Positions 1-7,753 of a stretch of 64,000 nucleotides of DNA are shown here, piece by piece. The notes under the pieces were generated by a model. It worked only from the letters and a program-made list of their open reading frames with translations, searched no databases and was not told the origin of the DNA. Source of the DNA: Sphingobacterium puteale. GTDB taxonomy: Bacteria > Bacteroidota > Bacteroidia > Sphingobacteriales > Sphingobacteriaceae. The stretch is taken from the NCBI RefSeq assembly GCF_003627955.1, contig NZ_RBWS01000004.1:310001-374000 (forward strand), read 5' to 3'. Position numbers and translations under genes: made by a program. The first letter of the stretch is position 1. Each line of letters opens with the position of its first letter.

Positions 1-58
1 AAGAATTAGTTTCTACTTGATCTTGACTCTCATCATAATAATTATCTTGCTCATTCAT
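1..58 (-). CDS. Partial CDS, acidic N-terminus, runs off the left edge
   Basis: On the minus strand an open frame starts at the ATG at 58-56 and stays open to the window edge. Only 19 codons are visible, reading MNEQDNYYDESQDQVETNS, a highly acidic and polar start with no signal peptide. This is too little to name the product. Acidic disordered N-termini of this kind occur in GrpE co-chaperones, and the upstream DNA carries repeated GACA/TGTC half-sites, but GrpE is only a guess. It lies downstream of ftsE on the same strand, separated by an inverted repeat. Confidence 0.5.
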   Translation of the reverse strand, partial: MNEQDNYYDESQDQVETNS

Positions 59-128
59 ATCTTCAATGCTAAAATAGATTCAAAAATTTACTATACCTTC
101 TTTTGTCAAAGTTTTTGCCAAATAATAA

Positions 129-182
129 AATTCCGACAGCTTGTCAGATTTTACCAAAAAAGCCTAACAATTTGTCGGAATT
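129..182 (-). terminator. 10-bp inverted repeat downstream of ftsE
   Basis: AATTCCGACA (129-138) is the exact reverse complement of TGTCGGAATT (173-182), with about 34 nt between. Read on the minus strand it follows the ftsE stop and is followed by a T-rich stretch (TTTTATTATTT), so it may end the ftsE transcript. The long loop and the neighbouring TGTC/GACA copies leave an operator role open. Confidence 0.4.
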
Positions 183-216
183 TGTAAAAATGTCTTTTTA
201 ACTGTCAGTTTTTCGT

Positions 217-897
217 TTAGATGCTGACATCATCCTGTAGAATACCGTCCCCAGTTTTGATAATCCGGGATGGCATATTGCGAATAATGGTATAATCGTG
301 AGTAGCCATTAAAATTGCTGTTCCAGAATTGGCAATGTCGCGCAATAATAGGACAATTTCTTCCGACGTCGCCGGATCCAGATTACCCGTAGGCTCATCC
401 GCCAAAATGATCTCCGGATTATTCAATAGTGCGCGAGCAATAACAATCCGCTGTTGTTCACCACCTGAAAGCTCATGGGGCATTTTTTTTAATTTGGAAC
501 GGAGCCCTACTTTTTCCAAGACGTCCAAAATACGTGCATCGATCATTTTTTTATCTTTCCAGCCCGTCGCCTTTAAGGCAAACTCCAAGTTCTTCTCGAT
601 CGTCCGGTCTGAGAGTAAATGAAAATCCTGAAAGACAATTCCCAATTTCCTACGTAAATAGGGGACATCATTTTCATGAAGTTTCTTTAAATCAAAGCCA
701 GCAATCATTCCTTCGCCATTGCCGATATATAAATCGCCATAGATGATTTTTAATAAACTACTTTTCCCACTGCCAGACTGTCCGATAAGATAGAGAAACT
801 CTCCCTTGCCGATACTTAAATTGACATTGGATAATACCAGATGTTTCTGTTGAAAGATATCAACGTTCTTTAATGTAATTACTTTATTTTCAATCAT
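217..897 (-). CDS. ftsE: FtsE-like cell-division ABC ATPase
   Basis: A 226-residue cytoplasmic ABC ATPase of FtsE/LolD size. Visible motifs are Walker A GQSGSGKSS at 39-47, the Q-loop in VFQDFHLL near 89, the signature LSGGEQQR at 142-149, Walker B IILADEPTG near 162 and a switch histidine in MATHD. FtsE pairs with the membrane protein FtsX and couples ATP hydrolysis to peptidoglycan hydrolase activation at the septum. No ftsX lies beside it in this window. It is the last gene of a tight minus-strand run with the 67-residue protein and the acyl-CoA reductase, 5 bp after the former. LolD-type lipoprotein release ATPases share these motifs, so the FtsE name rests on overall similarity. Confidence 0.8.
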   Translation of the reverse strand: MIENKVITLKNVDIFQQKHLVLSNVNLSIGKGEFLYLIGQSGSGKSSLLKIIYGDLYIGNGEGMIAGFDLKKLHENDVPYLRRKLGIVFQDFHLLSDRTIEKNLEFALKATGWKDKKMIDARILDVLEKVGLRSKLKKMPHELSGGEQQRIVIARALLNNPEIILADEPTGNLDPATSEEIVLLLRDIANSGTAILMATHDYTIIRNMPSRIIKTGDGILQDDVSI

Positions 898-902
898 GGG
901 CG

Positions 903-1106
903 TTAAAACTCTAATTTTTTAATTTGGCCAAAGGGCATTTCTTTGACCAATTGCATGATATATTCTGCCTTTTCTCCTAATCCGATCTTTTCAAGCGATT
1001 TGTCAGGCCGATCTACTCTAAAATATGCCAACAAGGTGAAAGCATCATCTCGCAGCTGCACATAGTCGGGGATTTTGGCGACACCTCTTACTTTAATGAT
1101 ATACAT
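903..1106 (-). CDS. Small conserved hypothetical protein, 67 aa
   Basis: A 67-residue cytoplasmic protein with no signal peptide, transmembrane segment or cysteine. It begins MYIIKVRGVAKIPDY and ends with basic and hydrophobic residues. I do not recognise a characterised family, though the balanced composition and the tight fit between the acyl-CoA reductase (55 bp upstream) and ftsE (5 bp downstream), all on one strand, argue that it is a real gene of the same transcription unit. Confidence 0.65.
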   Translation of the reverse strand: MYIIKVRGVAKIPDYVQLRDDAFTLLAYFRVDRPDKSLEKIGLGEKAEYIMQLVKEMPFGQIKKLEF

Positions 1107-1161
1107 GATTTCAAAGTTAGTATTTTTAATGCAATTTCCGTACTACGAAATTAACCGAAGC

Positions 1162-2175
1162 TTACTGGTTTGCAAATAAGAAGTCTAAGGTATTAATCCC
1201 ATCTGCATAATCATCCAAAGCAGGAGACTGACTTTCACCAAAATGAAAAACTGGTGACTGAATATTCAATTGCACTTCGGATACCACACATTGGATGTTT
1301 TCAGCCTGTTGATTTAACTCGTTTTCGACGTCTCCAAGACTGTTGTATTCTTCATAATAAACGACAGATAGCGGAGATGCTGTACGCTCATCCTGTTTGA
1401 GCAATAGAAACCCATTATCAAAATGCTTGTCGCCATTGATCAGATAGATGGATTTATTATAGTCGTAATTGTTATTGTATTTATAGTGTTCGGAGACATC
1501 TTTAAAATTTGCTATTCCTTCAAAAAAATGGGAAACATTATAGCCTTTCGGGACAAAAATTTTGGATACGGAACGACAGCCGAGTCCGAAATAATCGAAG
1601 ATGTCGTGTCCCAGAGCTTGTAGTTGTGCAGCGGATTCCGTACCGGTAATAACGCCAACACTATTTCTGTTACGTCGGATAATATGCGGCTTAACTCCAA
1701 AATAATAATCAAAGTAACGGGCCGTATTGTTTGATCCGGTCGCAATGACGAGATCAAAGTCTTTAAGTTTATCTACGATTTCAAAAGCGGTTTCAAAAGC
1801 GGGTTCGATTTGTTTTAAACGATTGAGTACAAAGGTTGTTAAACCGGCGTCATCGGAGGATACTTTAATTTTTGCCTTAAATCCGCTGATTAATACACAA
1901 AGGATGTCATGAAAACCAACCAGCGGAATATTTCCGGCGAGAATCAAGCCTACTGTTTTAGCTGATTCGTTATCCGGATAGTCTTGTAACCAGTAACTGA
2001 GCTGCTCTGCCGTTAAGTTGGAAGCAATCGCATGTAGGGCGTTTTCGATATTTTTTAGGGTATACCAAGGGTTTTTATGTTGTGCCAGTTGAATGATCTG
2101 AACAAGATCTTCAGGCTGCTTTTTCAACAGTTCACCCAGTTTTACAAACGCATTTATTCGTTGTTGCTTTGTCAA
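1162..2175 (-). CDS. LuxC-like acyl-CoA reductase
   Basis: A 337-residue protein of the LuxC/acyl-CoA reductase group within the aldehyde dehydrogenase superfamily. Such enzymes reduce a fatty acyl group to the aldehyde with NADPH through a cysteine thioester. The segment GLGCRSVSK contains the likely nucleophile Cys200, and VIATGSNNTARYFDYYFG matches the nucleotide-binding part. No luxD, luxE or luciferase genes are present, so luminescence is not implied. The substrate is unknown. It is divergent from a ferredoxin gene at 2333, with a shared intergenic region holding a 14-bp palindrome, and heads a minus-strand run with the 67-residue protein and ftsE. Confidence 0.8.
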   Translation of the reverse strand: MTKQQRINAFVKLGELLKKQPEDLVQIIQLAQHKNPWYTLKNIENALHAIASNLTAEQLSYWLQDYPDNESAKTVGLILAGNIPLVGFHDILCVLISGFKAKIKVSSDDAGLTTFVLNRLKQIEPAFETAFEIVDKLKDFDLVIATGSNNTARYFDYYFGVKPHIIRRNRNSVGVITGTESAAQLQALGHDIFDYFGLGCRSVSKIFVPKGYNVSHFFEGIANFKDVSEHYKYNNNYDYNKSIYLINGDKHFDNGFLLLKQDERTASPLSVVYYEEYNSLGDVENELNQQAENIQCVVSEVQLNIQSPVFHFGESQSPALDDYADGINTLDFLFANQ

Positions 2176-2200
2176 AATATTAAATTTTTAAAAGATGAAT

Positions 2201-2222
2201 ACACAAATTTGTGTTATATTTG
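2201..2222 (+). promoter_or_regulatory. Palindromic operator candidate and -7 box upstream of the ferredoxin
   Basis: ACACAAATTTGTGT at 2201-2214 is a perfect 14-bp palindrome. It directly abuts TATATTTG at 2215-2222, a match to the Bacteroidota -7 consensus TAnnTTTG reading toward the ferredoxin gene about 110 bp downstream. A clear -33 TTTG is not visible. The position of the palindrome just upstream of the -7 box would suit a repressor or activator site serving one or both divergent genes. Confidence 0.45.
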
Positions 2223-2332
2223 TGCTGTTAACATTAATCAACGTGAATCAACTAGCCTTATTGTACAATCAGACTTTGTTTTCATATTGATAATGCAAAA
2301 ATAGTTTATTTATCATAATTGTGAGGTTATAA

Positions 2333-2683
2333 ATGGCGATTAAAATTACAGACGAATGCATTAACTGTGGTGCTTGCGAACCAGAATGCCCAAATAATGC
2401 AATATACGATGCTGGTGTAACTTGGAAATTCTCAGATGGGACTGCTTTAGATGGTGTTATAGATTTTGGTGATGGCGTTACGCTGGATGCGAATGAATCA
2501 CAGGAAGCGATCTCAAATGAAGTCTATTATATTGTTTCAGATAAATGTACGGAGTGCGTAGGTTTTCATGACGAACCCCAATGTGCGGCTGTTTGTCCGG
2601 TTGATTGTTGTGTGGATGACGAAGATGTACGTGAGTCTAACGATGAGCTATTGGCGAAAAAAGCTTGGTTACACGCGGAATAA
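2333..2683 (+). CDS. 2[4Fe-4S] ferredoxin
   Basis: A 116-residue electron carrier with two cysteine clusters: Cys9, Cys12, Cys15 and Cys19 in CINCGACEPEC, and Cys72, Cys75, Cys84, Cys88 and Cys92/93 in CTECVGFHDEPQCAAVCPVDCC. The 8-residue loop between the second and third cysteine of the later cluster is typical of the longer ferredoxins of the Chromatium/Bacteroidota type. An acidic central insert (about 38-60) separates the clusters. It is a cytoplasmic low-potential redox protein whose partner cannot be read from context. It is divergent from the acyl-CoA reductase and ends at a strong terminator. Confidence 0.9.
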   Translation: MAIKITDECINCGACEPECPNNAIYDAGVTWKFSDGTALDGVIDFGDGVTLDANESQEAISNEVYYIVSDKCTECVGFHDEPQCAAVCPVDCCVDDEDVRESNDELLAKKAWLHAE

Positions 2684-2705
2684 TTTTTTGATTCCGTTAA
2701 AATAT

Positions 2706-2737
2706 AAAGCAGGGTAAGAAATTATCCTGCTTTTTTT
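2706..2737 (+). terminator. Rho-independent terminator of the ferredoxin gene
   Basis: AAGCAGGGTAA pairs over 11 bp (one G-T) with TTATCCTGCTT around a GAAA loop, followed by seven T. It lies about 20 bp after the ferredoxin stop. Confidence 0.85.
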
Positions 2738-2801
2738 ATGCTCCGGCATTTTCGTGAAATCGGTATTTTGTTGTGAAACAGGGGCTGTTTAAATAATAAT
2801 A

Positions 2802-2832
2802 TTTGCAAAAGCATAGGATTTTTTTATTTTTG
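2802..2832 (+). promoter_or_regulatory. Bacteroidota-type promoter of the symporter gene
   Basis: TTTG at 2802-2805 and TATTTTTG at 2825-2832 match the Bacteroidota -33/-7 consensus with a 19-bp spacer. The start codon of the symporter follows 26 bp after the -7 box. Confidence 0.65.
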
Positions 2833-2858
2833 TTCTTTTGACCATTAAAATCTTTTAA

Positions 2859-4295
2859 ATGTTAAAAACCAAAATAGGGTACATCACCCTTATCACAGTT
2901 ACATTAGCTTGTATCATTGCTGTATTATACGAATTTGATGTTGTAGGCTTTTCGCATGAATTTCTAATGGCTGTCCGTTGGATAGTTGCCACCATTTTGG
3001 TTGTGAATGCGCTTTATAAGAAAAATTTGACCACCTGGATTCTGACCTGTATGATCCTGGGTATTTTTGTTGGTCTGGATTTTCCCAATCTGGCAATTTC
3101 TTTGCAGCCATTGAGCAAAGGTTTCATCAAGCTGGTGAAAACAATTGTAGGGCCTATTCTTTTTGCTACACTGGTTTATGGTATTGCTGGGCACTCTGAT
3201 CTGAAACAGGTAGGGCGTATGGCCTGGAAGTCTATGCTGTATTTCTTCTGTGCAACGACCTGTGCTATTTTTATTGGTTTGGGTGCCATTAATCTGACCC
3301 GTGCAGGAATAGGTGTGGATGTCGCACATATGCCACATGAGGAGCTACCGGCGCCTAAAGAAAGTATGGATGAACATGTCTTGAAATCGCTGCCCGATAA
3401 TGTACATCCCGTTTACAAATTCACTTCATTTATCCGAGATCTCTTTCCTGAAAATATCGTAAAATCTGTTGCCGATAATCAGGTCCTACAGATCGTTGTC
3501 TTTTCGGTGCTATTCGGAATAGGGCTTGCAATGGTCGATGAGAAGAAGCGGAAACCTTTGGTCGATTTTACGGAAAGTATGTCTGAGACAATGTTTAAGT
3601 TTACGAATATCATTATGTATTTTGCGCCGGTTGGGGTGGGAGCGGCAATGGCCTATACGGTAGGACATCTTGGTGTTGATATTTTGAAAAACCTATTTAT
3701 GCTGTTGGCAACATTGTATTTTGCATTGTTTTGCTTTCTGACTTTGGTGTTGCTTCCTGTTGCACTTTACTTAAAGATTCCTGTCAGACGTTTTATTAAT
3801 GCCATCAAAGAACCTGTATCTATTGCTTTTGCCACGACAAGTTCAGATGCTGCTTTGCCAAAAGCAATTAGCGCAATGGAGAAATTTGGTGTTCCGCGTA
3901 AGATCGTTTCATTTGTTATCCCGACAGGCTATAGCTTTAACCTAGACGGTACTTCGCTGTATTTATCGCTGGCTGCAATTTTTGTTGCGCAGGCAGCTGG
4001 TATTCACTTATCGTTTGGACAGCAGCTCATGATTGCCTTCACATTGATGATTACCTCCAAAGGAGTTGCGGCAGTGCCCCGTGCTTCCTTAATTATCTTA
4101 ATAGCAACGGCTGATCAGTTTGGTCTGCCAACCTTTGTTATCGCCGCGATTTTGGGTATAGATGAATTGATGGATATGGCACGTACTTCAGTTAACGTTG
4201 TTGGTAACTGTCTTGCAACGGTCGTTGTCGCTAAATGGGAGGGTGAATTTGATGAAGAAGCACCTTACCGGGAAGATACCGAAGAATTGGTTTAA
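2859..4295 (+). CDS. Dicarboxylate/amino acid:cation symporter (DctA/GltP family)
   Basis: A 478-residue integral membrane secondary transporter of the DAACS family, which imports C4-dicarboxylates or glutamate/aspartate with H+ or Na+. Family landmarks are the serine-rich TTSSDAALP of the first re-entrant loop, FNLDGT of TM7, ITSKGVAAVPRAS of the second loop and DELMDMARTSVNVVGN of TM8, which binds substrate. Length is slightly above the usual 420-450 owing to an extra hydrophobic N-terminal segment. The exact substrate cannot be read: the Arg in MART favours an acidic substrate. It has its own promoter and a strong terminator, so it is probably monocistronic. Confidence 0.88.
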   Translation: MLKTKIGYITLITVTLACIIAVLYEFDVVGFSHEFLMAVRWIVATILVVNALYKKNLTTWILTCMILGIFVGLDFPNLAISLQPLSKGFIKLVKTIVGPILFATLVYGIAGHSDLKQVGRMAWKSMLYFFCATTCAIFIGLGAINLTRAGIGVDVAHMPHEELPAPKESMDEHVLKSLPDNVHPVYKFTSFIRDLFPENIVKSVADNQVLQIVVFSVLFGIGLAMVDEKKRKPLVDFTESMSETMFKFTNIIMYFAPVGVGAAMAYTVGHLGVDILKNLFMLLATLYFALFCFLTLVLLPVALYLKIPVRRFINAIKEPVSIAFATTSSDAALPKAISAMEKFGVPRKIVSFVIPTGYSFNLDGTSLYLSLAAIFVAQAAGIHLSFGQQLMIAFTLMITSKGVAAVPRASLIILIATADQFGLPTFVIAAILGIDELMDMARTSVNVVGNCLATVVVAKWEGEFDEEAPYREDTEELV

Positions 4296-4318
4296 TTGAT
4301 ATACCAATTGACTTATAA

Positions 4319-4362
4319 AAAAGCGGCTCCAACGCATTGTGTGTTGGAGCCGCTTTTTTTTC
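4319..4362 (+). terminator. Strong terminator after the symporter gene
   Basis: AAGCGGCTCCAAC (4321-4333) pairs perfectly with GTTGGAGCCGCTT (4343-4355) and is followed by a run of T. The flanking A-run would let it also end the minus-strand methionine/SEC-C operon. Confidence 0.88.
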
Positions 4363-4408
4363 TCAATGTGTCTGTTTTCTATTGATCAGCAAGAACCTTC
4401 AGTTGGTT

Positions 4409-4858
4409 TCATCGTGTTGGTGCTTTATAAGTGCGTGAAGGTTTTGCTGATTGATCGAAGCTGACTACCCGCCCATCTACATAATACCAGAGGTCGCCTT
4501 GTTGTTTAAATGTAGACTTTTCATGATGAATCTGTACTTGCAGCGCCGAATCCAAATAATGCGCTTCAAACTCTACCGTGGAAGATGTTGCTTTCAGTAT
4601 ATTGAGCTGCATCCACTTATTTTCCTGTGCCCATTGCTGAATCGCATCCCTGTGCTGGAATCTTCGTGTGGTCGGGTGGAATGTGTTGTATAAAAAGTCA
4701 ATGTTTCCTACAGCAAAAGCACTGTAGCGTGCCCGCATAAGTGCTTCGGCAGTAGTTGCTTTGGTATGGTTGCTGTGCACTTGGCGACAGCATTCCGCAA
4801 AAGTCAGTCCTGAGCCACAAGGGCAAGAGTAGGGTGTTTCAATCATAATTTTTAGCAT
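4409..4858 (-). CDS. YchJ-family SEC-C motif protein
   Basis: A 149-residue (or 145 if the ATG at 4846 is used) cytoplasmic protein. The N-terminal SEC-C zinc motif CPCGSGLTFAECC is clear, followed by a YchJ-type domain with ALMRARYSAFAVGNIDFLYNT as landmark. The function of the family is not established; SEC-C motifs bind zinc and mediate protein or ribosome contacts in SecA. Its ATG follows the metQ stop codon directly, with no intergenic base, so it is co-transcribed and possibly translationally coupled with the methionine lipoprotein gene. No biochemical link between the two is known to me. Confidence 0.85.
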   Translation of the reverse strand: MLKIMIETPYSCPCGSGLTFAECCRQVHSNHTKATTAEALMRARYSAFAVGNIDFLYNTFHPTTRRFQHRDAIQQWAQENKWMQLNILKATSSTVEFEAHYLDSALQVQIHHEKSTFKQQGDLWYYVDGRVVSFDQSAKPSRTYKAPTR

Positions 4859-5671
4859 TTACCAGCCTTTAATGGCACCGTTTTTAAACACCTTTTTCGC
4901 TGTTGCTTCTACTTCCGGAGATTGATAAGATTGTATAAACTGCTGTACTTTTTCGTCATTTTTATTATCTGCCCGCGCAACGATTAAGTTGACATAAGGA
5001 GATTCTTTATCTTCTGTAAACAATCCCTGTTTTTCAGGGTCCAATCCGGCCTGTGAAGCAAAGCTATTATTGATGATCGCTATTGCAACCTGAGGATCAT
5101 CTAGTACGCGGGGTAACTGTGGAGCTTCCATCTCAATGAATTTGATCTGCTTCGGATTGCTGACAATATCTGTCACTTTTGGTTGTATGCCCACATTCTC
5201 CTTTAAACCGATAATCCCCTCACGCTGGAGAAGTAATAGCGAGCGTCCGCCGTTTGTAGGGTCATTTGGGATAGCGATAGTCGCGCCAGGCTGAAGCTCG
5301 GTGATGGTTTTGATCTTTTTGGAATAGGCGACAATCGGGAATACAAACGTATTGCCCACGATAGTCAATTTGGTAAAACCACGTTGTTTGGACTGCTCCT
5401 GTAGATAAGGCTGGTGCTGAAACACATTGACATCGATATCACCTTGATTCAAGGCTTCATTCGGCACAACGTAATCATTGAAAGAAATTAGTTCCACATC
5501 CAGATTGAACTTTTCTTTTGCAACTTTCTTAGCCGTTTCAGCAAGTTCCTTTTCAGGACCTGTTACCACACCAACCCTAAGGGTATTTTCCTTCTTTTCC
5601 CTGTTATTACAAGCTACAATAGTCGTCAGACTAAAGGCTAAGATTGCAAATGCATAGTTCAATTTTTTCAT
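4859..5671 (-). CDS. metQ: MetQ-like methionine-binding lipoprotein
   Basis: The substrate-binding lipoprotein of a MetNIQ methionine importer. From the ATG at 5671 it is 270 residues, beginning MKKLNYAFAILAF with a lipobox ending TTIVAC, so the mature N-terminal Cys would be lipid-anchored. An upstream in-frame ATG at 5692 would add seven polar residues and is less likely. NLPA-family landmarks include LRVGVVTGPEKELAE and the segment with DVNVFQHQPYL; NPKQIKFIEMEAPQLPR and AIAIINNSFASQAGL also match. It lies downstream of metI across a 250-bp gap carrying a repeated element and is followed without a gap by the SEC-C gene. Confidence 0.9.
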   Translation of the reverse strand: MKKLNYAFAILAFSLTTIVACNNREKKENTLRVGVVTGPEKELAETAKKVAKEKFNLDVELISFNDYVVPNEALNQGDIDVNVFQHQPYLQEQSKQRGFTKLTIVGNTFVFPIVAYSKKIKTITELQPGATIAIPNDPTNGGRSLLLLQREGIIGLKENVGIQPKVTDIVSNPKQIKFIEMEAPQLPRVLDDPQVAIAIINNSFASQAGLDPEKQGLFTEDKESPYVNLIVARADNKNDEKVQQFIQSYQSPEVEATAKKVFKNGAIKGW

Positions 5672-5725
5672 CTGTTTGATTTGTTTATTCATTAATCAAT
5701 TTTCCCTTTAAGTCATTATTCATAA

Positions 5726-5869
5726 GTGTTTATTTCAATGGTATTCATGAGCTCGTTGCACTCGGTTCATGCTGCCTTCGGTGGTTTCACTTGTAATGAA
5801 GCTATCAGATTTATTCCTCGAGTGTATGTTTTAAGCGGTATTTATGAGTTCGCTTTGTTCGGTTATTCA
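5726..5869. repeat. Degenerate direct repeat in the metI-metQ gap
   Basis: Two related stretches of about 47 bp lie at 5726-5772 and 5822-5869, 96 bp apart. Both share GGTATT(C/T)ATGAG(C/T)TCG followed, after 4-6 bases, by TCGGTT. By eye about 70% of positions agree. The gap is otherwise without an ORF. It may be a degraded intergenic repeat or a processing/regulatory element between metI and metQ. Confidence 0.4.
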
Positions 5870-5921
5870 CTCTACAGTATGATCAAATAAATCATGATGG
5901 TTTCATATGATACAATTAATG

Positions 5922-6575
5922 TTAGCGATGGTTTACTTTTTTTGATATGTAATCGCCTGTATATTGCAGCAGGAATACAATTAAAATTAATAAAATTAGT
6001 ACAGCATTCATGATGAAAGTGTCATAACCGACATAGCCGTATTGATAACCAATCTGTCCCAGTCCGCCCGCTCCGACAGCGCCACCCATAGCCGAATAGC
6101 CTACAAGTGTAATTAACGTTATTGTCGCATTGTTGACCAGCGAAGGTAAGGCTTCGGGAAGTAATACTTTAAAGACTACCTGCCAGGTACTTGCGCCCAT
6201 TGCCCTCGCGGCTTCAATTAATCCATGGGGAATTTCCAATAAGCTGTTTTCCACCAAGCGTGCGATAAATGGAGCTGCGCCAATGCTTAAAGGGACCAAT
6301 GCTGCTGACATGCCTATAGATGTTCCTACGAGCTGACGTGTAAATGGAATCATCCATACAATAAGAATAATGAATGGAATAGACCGGAACACGTTCACTA
6401 GCAGCGAAACAATCTGGTGCATTGTTTTGTTTTCCAGCAGCTGATGTTTTCTGGTCAGGAATAGATAGATCCCCAGTGGCAGTCCGATTACAAAGCCAAA
6501 GAAGCCTGAAAGGAAAGTCATCATTAACGTTTCAAGCGTTCCCGATAATAGTAAATTCAGTACTTGATCAGACAT
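5922..6575 (-). CDS. metI: MetI-like methionine ABC transporter permease
   Basis: A 217-residue inner-membrane permease with about five membrane spans. The conserved coupling (EAA) loop reads EAARAMGASTWQVVFKVLLPEALP near 120-143, where the ATPase MetN docks. Landmarks LVNVFRSIPFIILIVWMIP and GAGGLGQIGYQYGYVGYD are typical of MetI/MetP. Its start overlaps the end of metN by 8 bp, which implies translational coupling. With MetN and MetQ it forms a D/L-methionine importer. Confidence 0.92.
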   Translation of the reverse strand: MSDQVLNLLLSGTLETLMMTFLSGFFGFVIGLPLGIYLFLTRKHQLLENKTMHQIVSLLVNVFRSIPFIILIVWMIPFTRQLVGTSIGMSAALVPLSIGAAPFIARLVENSLLEIPHGLIEAARAMGASTWQVVFKVLLPEALPSLVNNATITLITLVGYSAMGGAVGAGGLGQIGYQYGYVGYDTFIMNAVLILLILIVFLLQYTGDYISKKVNHR

Positions 6576-7587
6576 AACCTAGTATTTTAGTTTGCGGATG
6601 CTGTTCTTTTAAATAGGAGAGGCTAGCTATTATATGTTCGCTGTCACCTGATAATTCGGCCAGTATAACACCAAATTTCATTTCTCCAACGTAATCGATC
6701 TGTGCGGTTATAATATTTGTTTTGACCTGATATTGTTGTTCCAATTGTTGTATAAATGGAATGGAATCGCCACTTGAAGCCATGTAAATCTCGACAAGTG
6801 GATTACCCTTATCTTTTAATCGTTCCTGAAAACTTAGAGGGATATCGACCTGCAAAGAGGATTGGATAAAGCTTTTTGTGGTCTCTTGTTGCGGGTTGGC
6901 GAAAATGGTTTCAACGGATCCGCTTTCAATCAAAAGTCCTTGATCCAGTACGGCCACTTGATCACATATCCTTTTGATCACATCCATTTCATGGGTGATC
7001 AGTAAGATGGTAAGTCCCAGCTGCTTGTTTATTTTTTTTAATAAACTGAGTATAGATTTCGTCGTGGCCGGATCCAGTGCACTGGTAGCCTCGTCACAAA
7101 GTAGGATATGGGGGTCATTTGCCAGTGCACGAGCGATTGCCACCCGTTGTTTTTGTCCTCCAGATAAATTCGCCGGATAGCTCTCTGCCTTATCTTCCAG
7201 TCCCACTAGATTGAGTAATGCCGAAACTTTCTCGCGGATAAATGCCTTAGATCTACCTTCCAGCTGCAATGGAAAAGCTATGTTTTCAAAGACTGTCAGT
7301 GACGACAACAGATTGAAATGTTGGAAGATCATACCGATATTTCTTCGTTTCATCATTAAATCCTTGGATGACATGGACATCAGGTCCTCATTTTCAATAA
7401 TGACTTGACCAGTGTCAGGTCTTTCCAGTAGATTGACGCAACGAATCAGCGTGCTTTTCCCAGCGCCTGAGGCCCCTATAACGCCAAATATTTCTCCTTT
7501 GGCAATGGATAGGGAGAGACTCTTCAATGCATCTATTCGTTTGGATTTAACCTCGAATGATTTAGATATGTTGTTTAGTTGAATCAT
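6568..7587 (-). CDS. metN: MetN-like methionine ABC transporter ATPase
   Basis: A 339-residue ATPase: ABC domain in about residues 1-240 with Walker A GASGAGKST, signature LSGGQKQR and Walker B ILLCDEATSALDP, then a C-terminal NIL (C2) domain of about 80 residues that in E. coli MetN binds methionine and inhibits transport when the pool is full. The whole NIL domain is present, so trans-inhibition is expected. It is the first gene of metN-metI-metQ-SEC-C. I saw no SAM riboswitch in the 166 bp upstream. Confidence 0.92.
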   Translation of the reverse strand: MIQLNNISKSFEVKSKRIDALKSLSLSIAKGEIFGVIGASGAGKSTLIRCVNLLERPDTGQVIIENEDLMSMSSKDLMMKRRNIGMIFQHFNLLSSLTVFENIAFPLQLEGRSKAFIREKVSALLNLVGLEDKAESYPANLSGGQKQRVAIARALANDPHILLCDEATSALDPATTKSILSLLKKINKQLGLTILLITHEMDVIKRICDQVAVLDQGLLIESGSVETIFANPQQETTKSFIQSSLQVDIPLSFQERLKDKGNPLVEIYMASSGDSIPFIQQLEQQYQVKTNIITAQIDYVGEMKFGVILAELSGDSEHIIASLSYLKEQHPQTKILGYV

Positions 7588-7695
7588 TGACCCTGTAGGG
7601 ATTTATGCATTTATGTTAACAAAGTGGATGTCGATATAAATGTACACAAATGCGGTTGATAAATTACAATGAAATGACGAAAAAATAGCCATTGA

Positions 7696-7737
7696 ACCGA
7701 TCTTTCCGGGCAAAAAGCAAAGACAGGAAAGATCGGT
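7696..7737. repeat. 12-bp perfect inverted repeat between FAH-family gene and metN
   Basis: ACCGATCTTTCC (7696-7707) is the exact reverse complement of GGAAAGATCGGT (7726-7737). It lies just past the stop of the minus-strand FAH-family gene and before metN. A T-run follows on the minus strand only after about 12 bases (TATTTTTTCG), so it may be a weak terminator. Confidence 0.55.
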
Positions 7738-7753
7738 CGTTTAGGATAGGATG

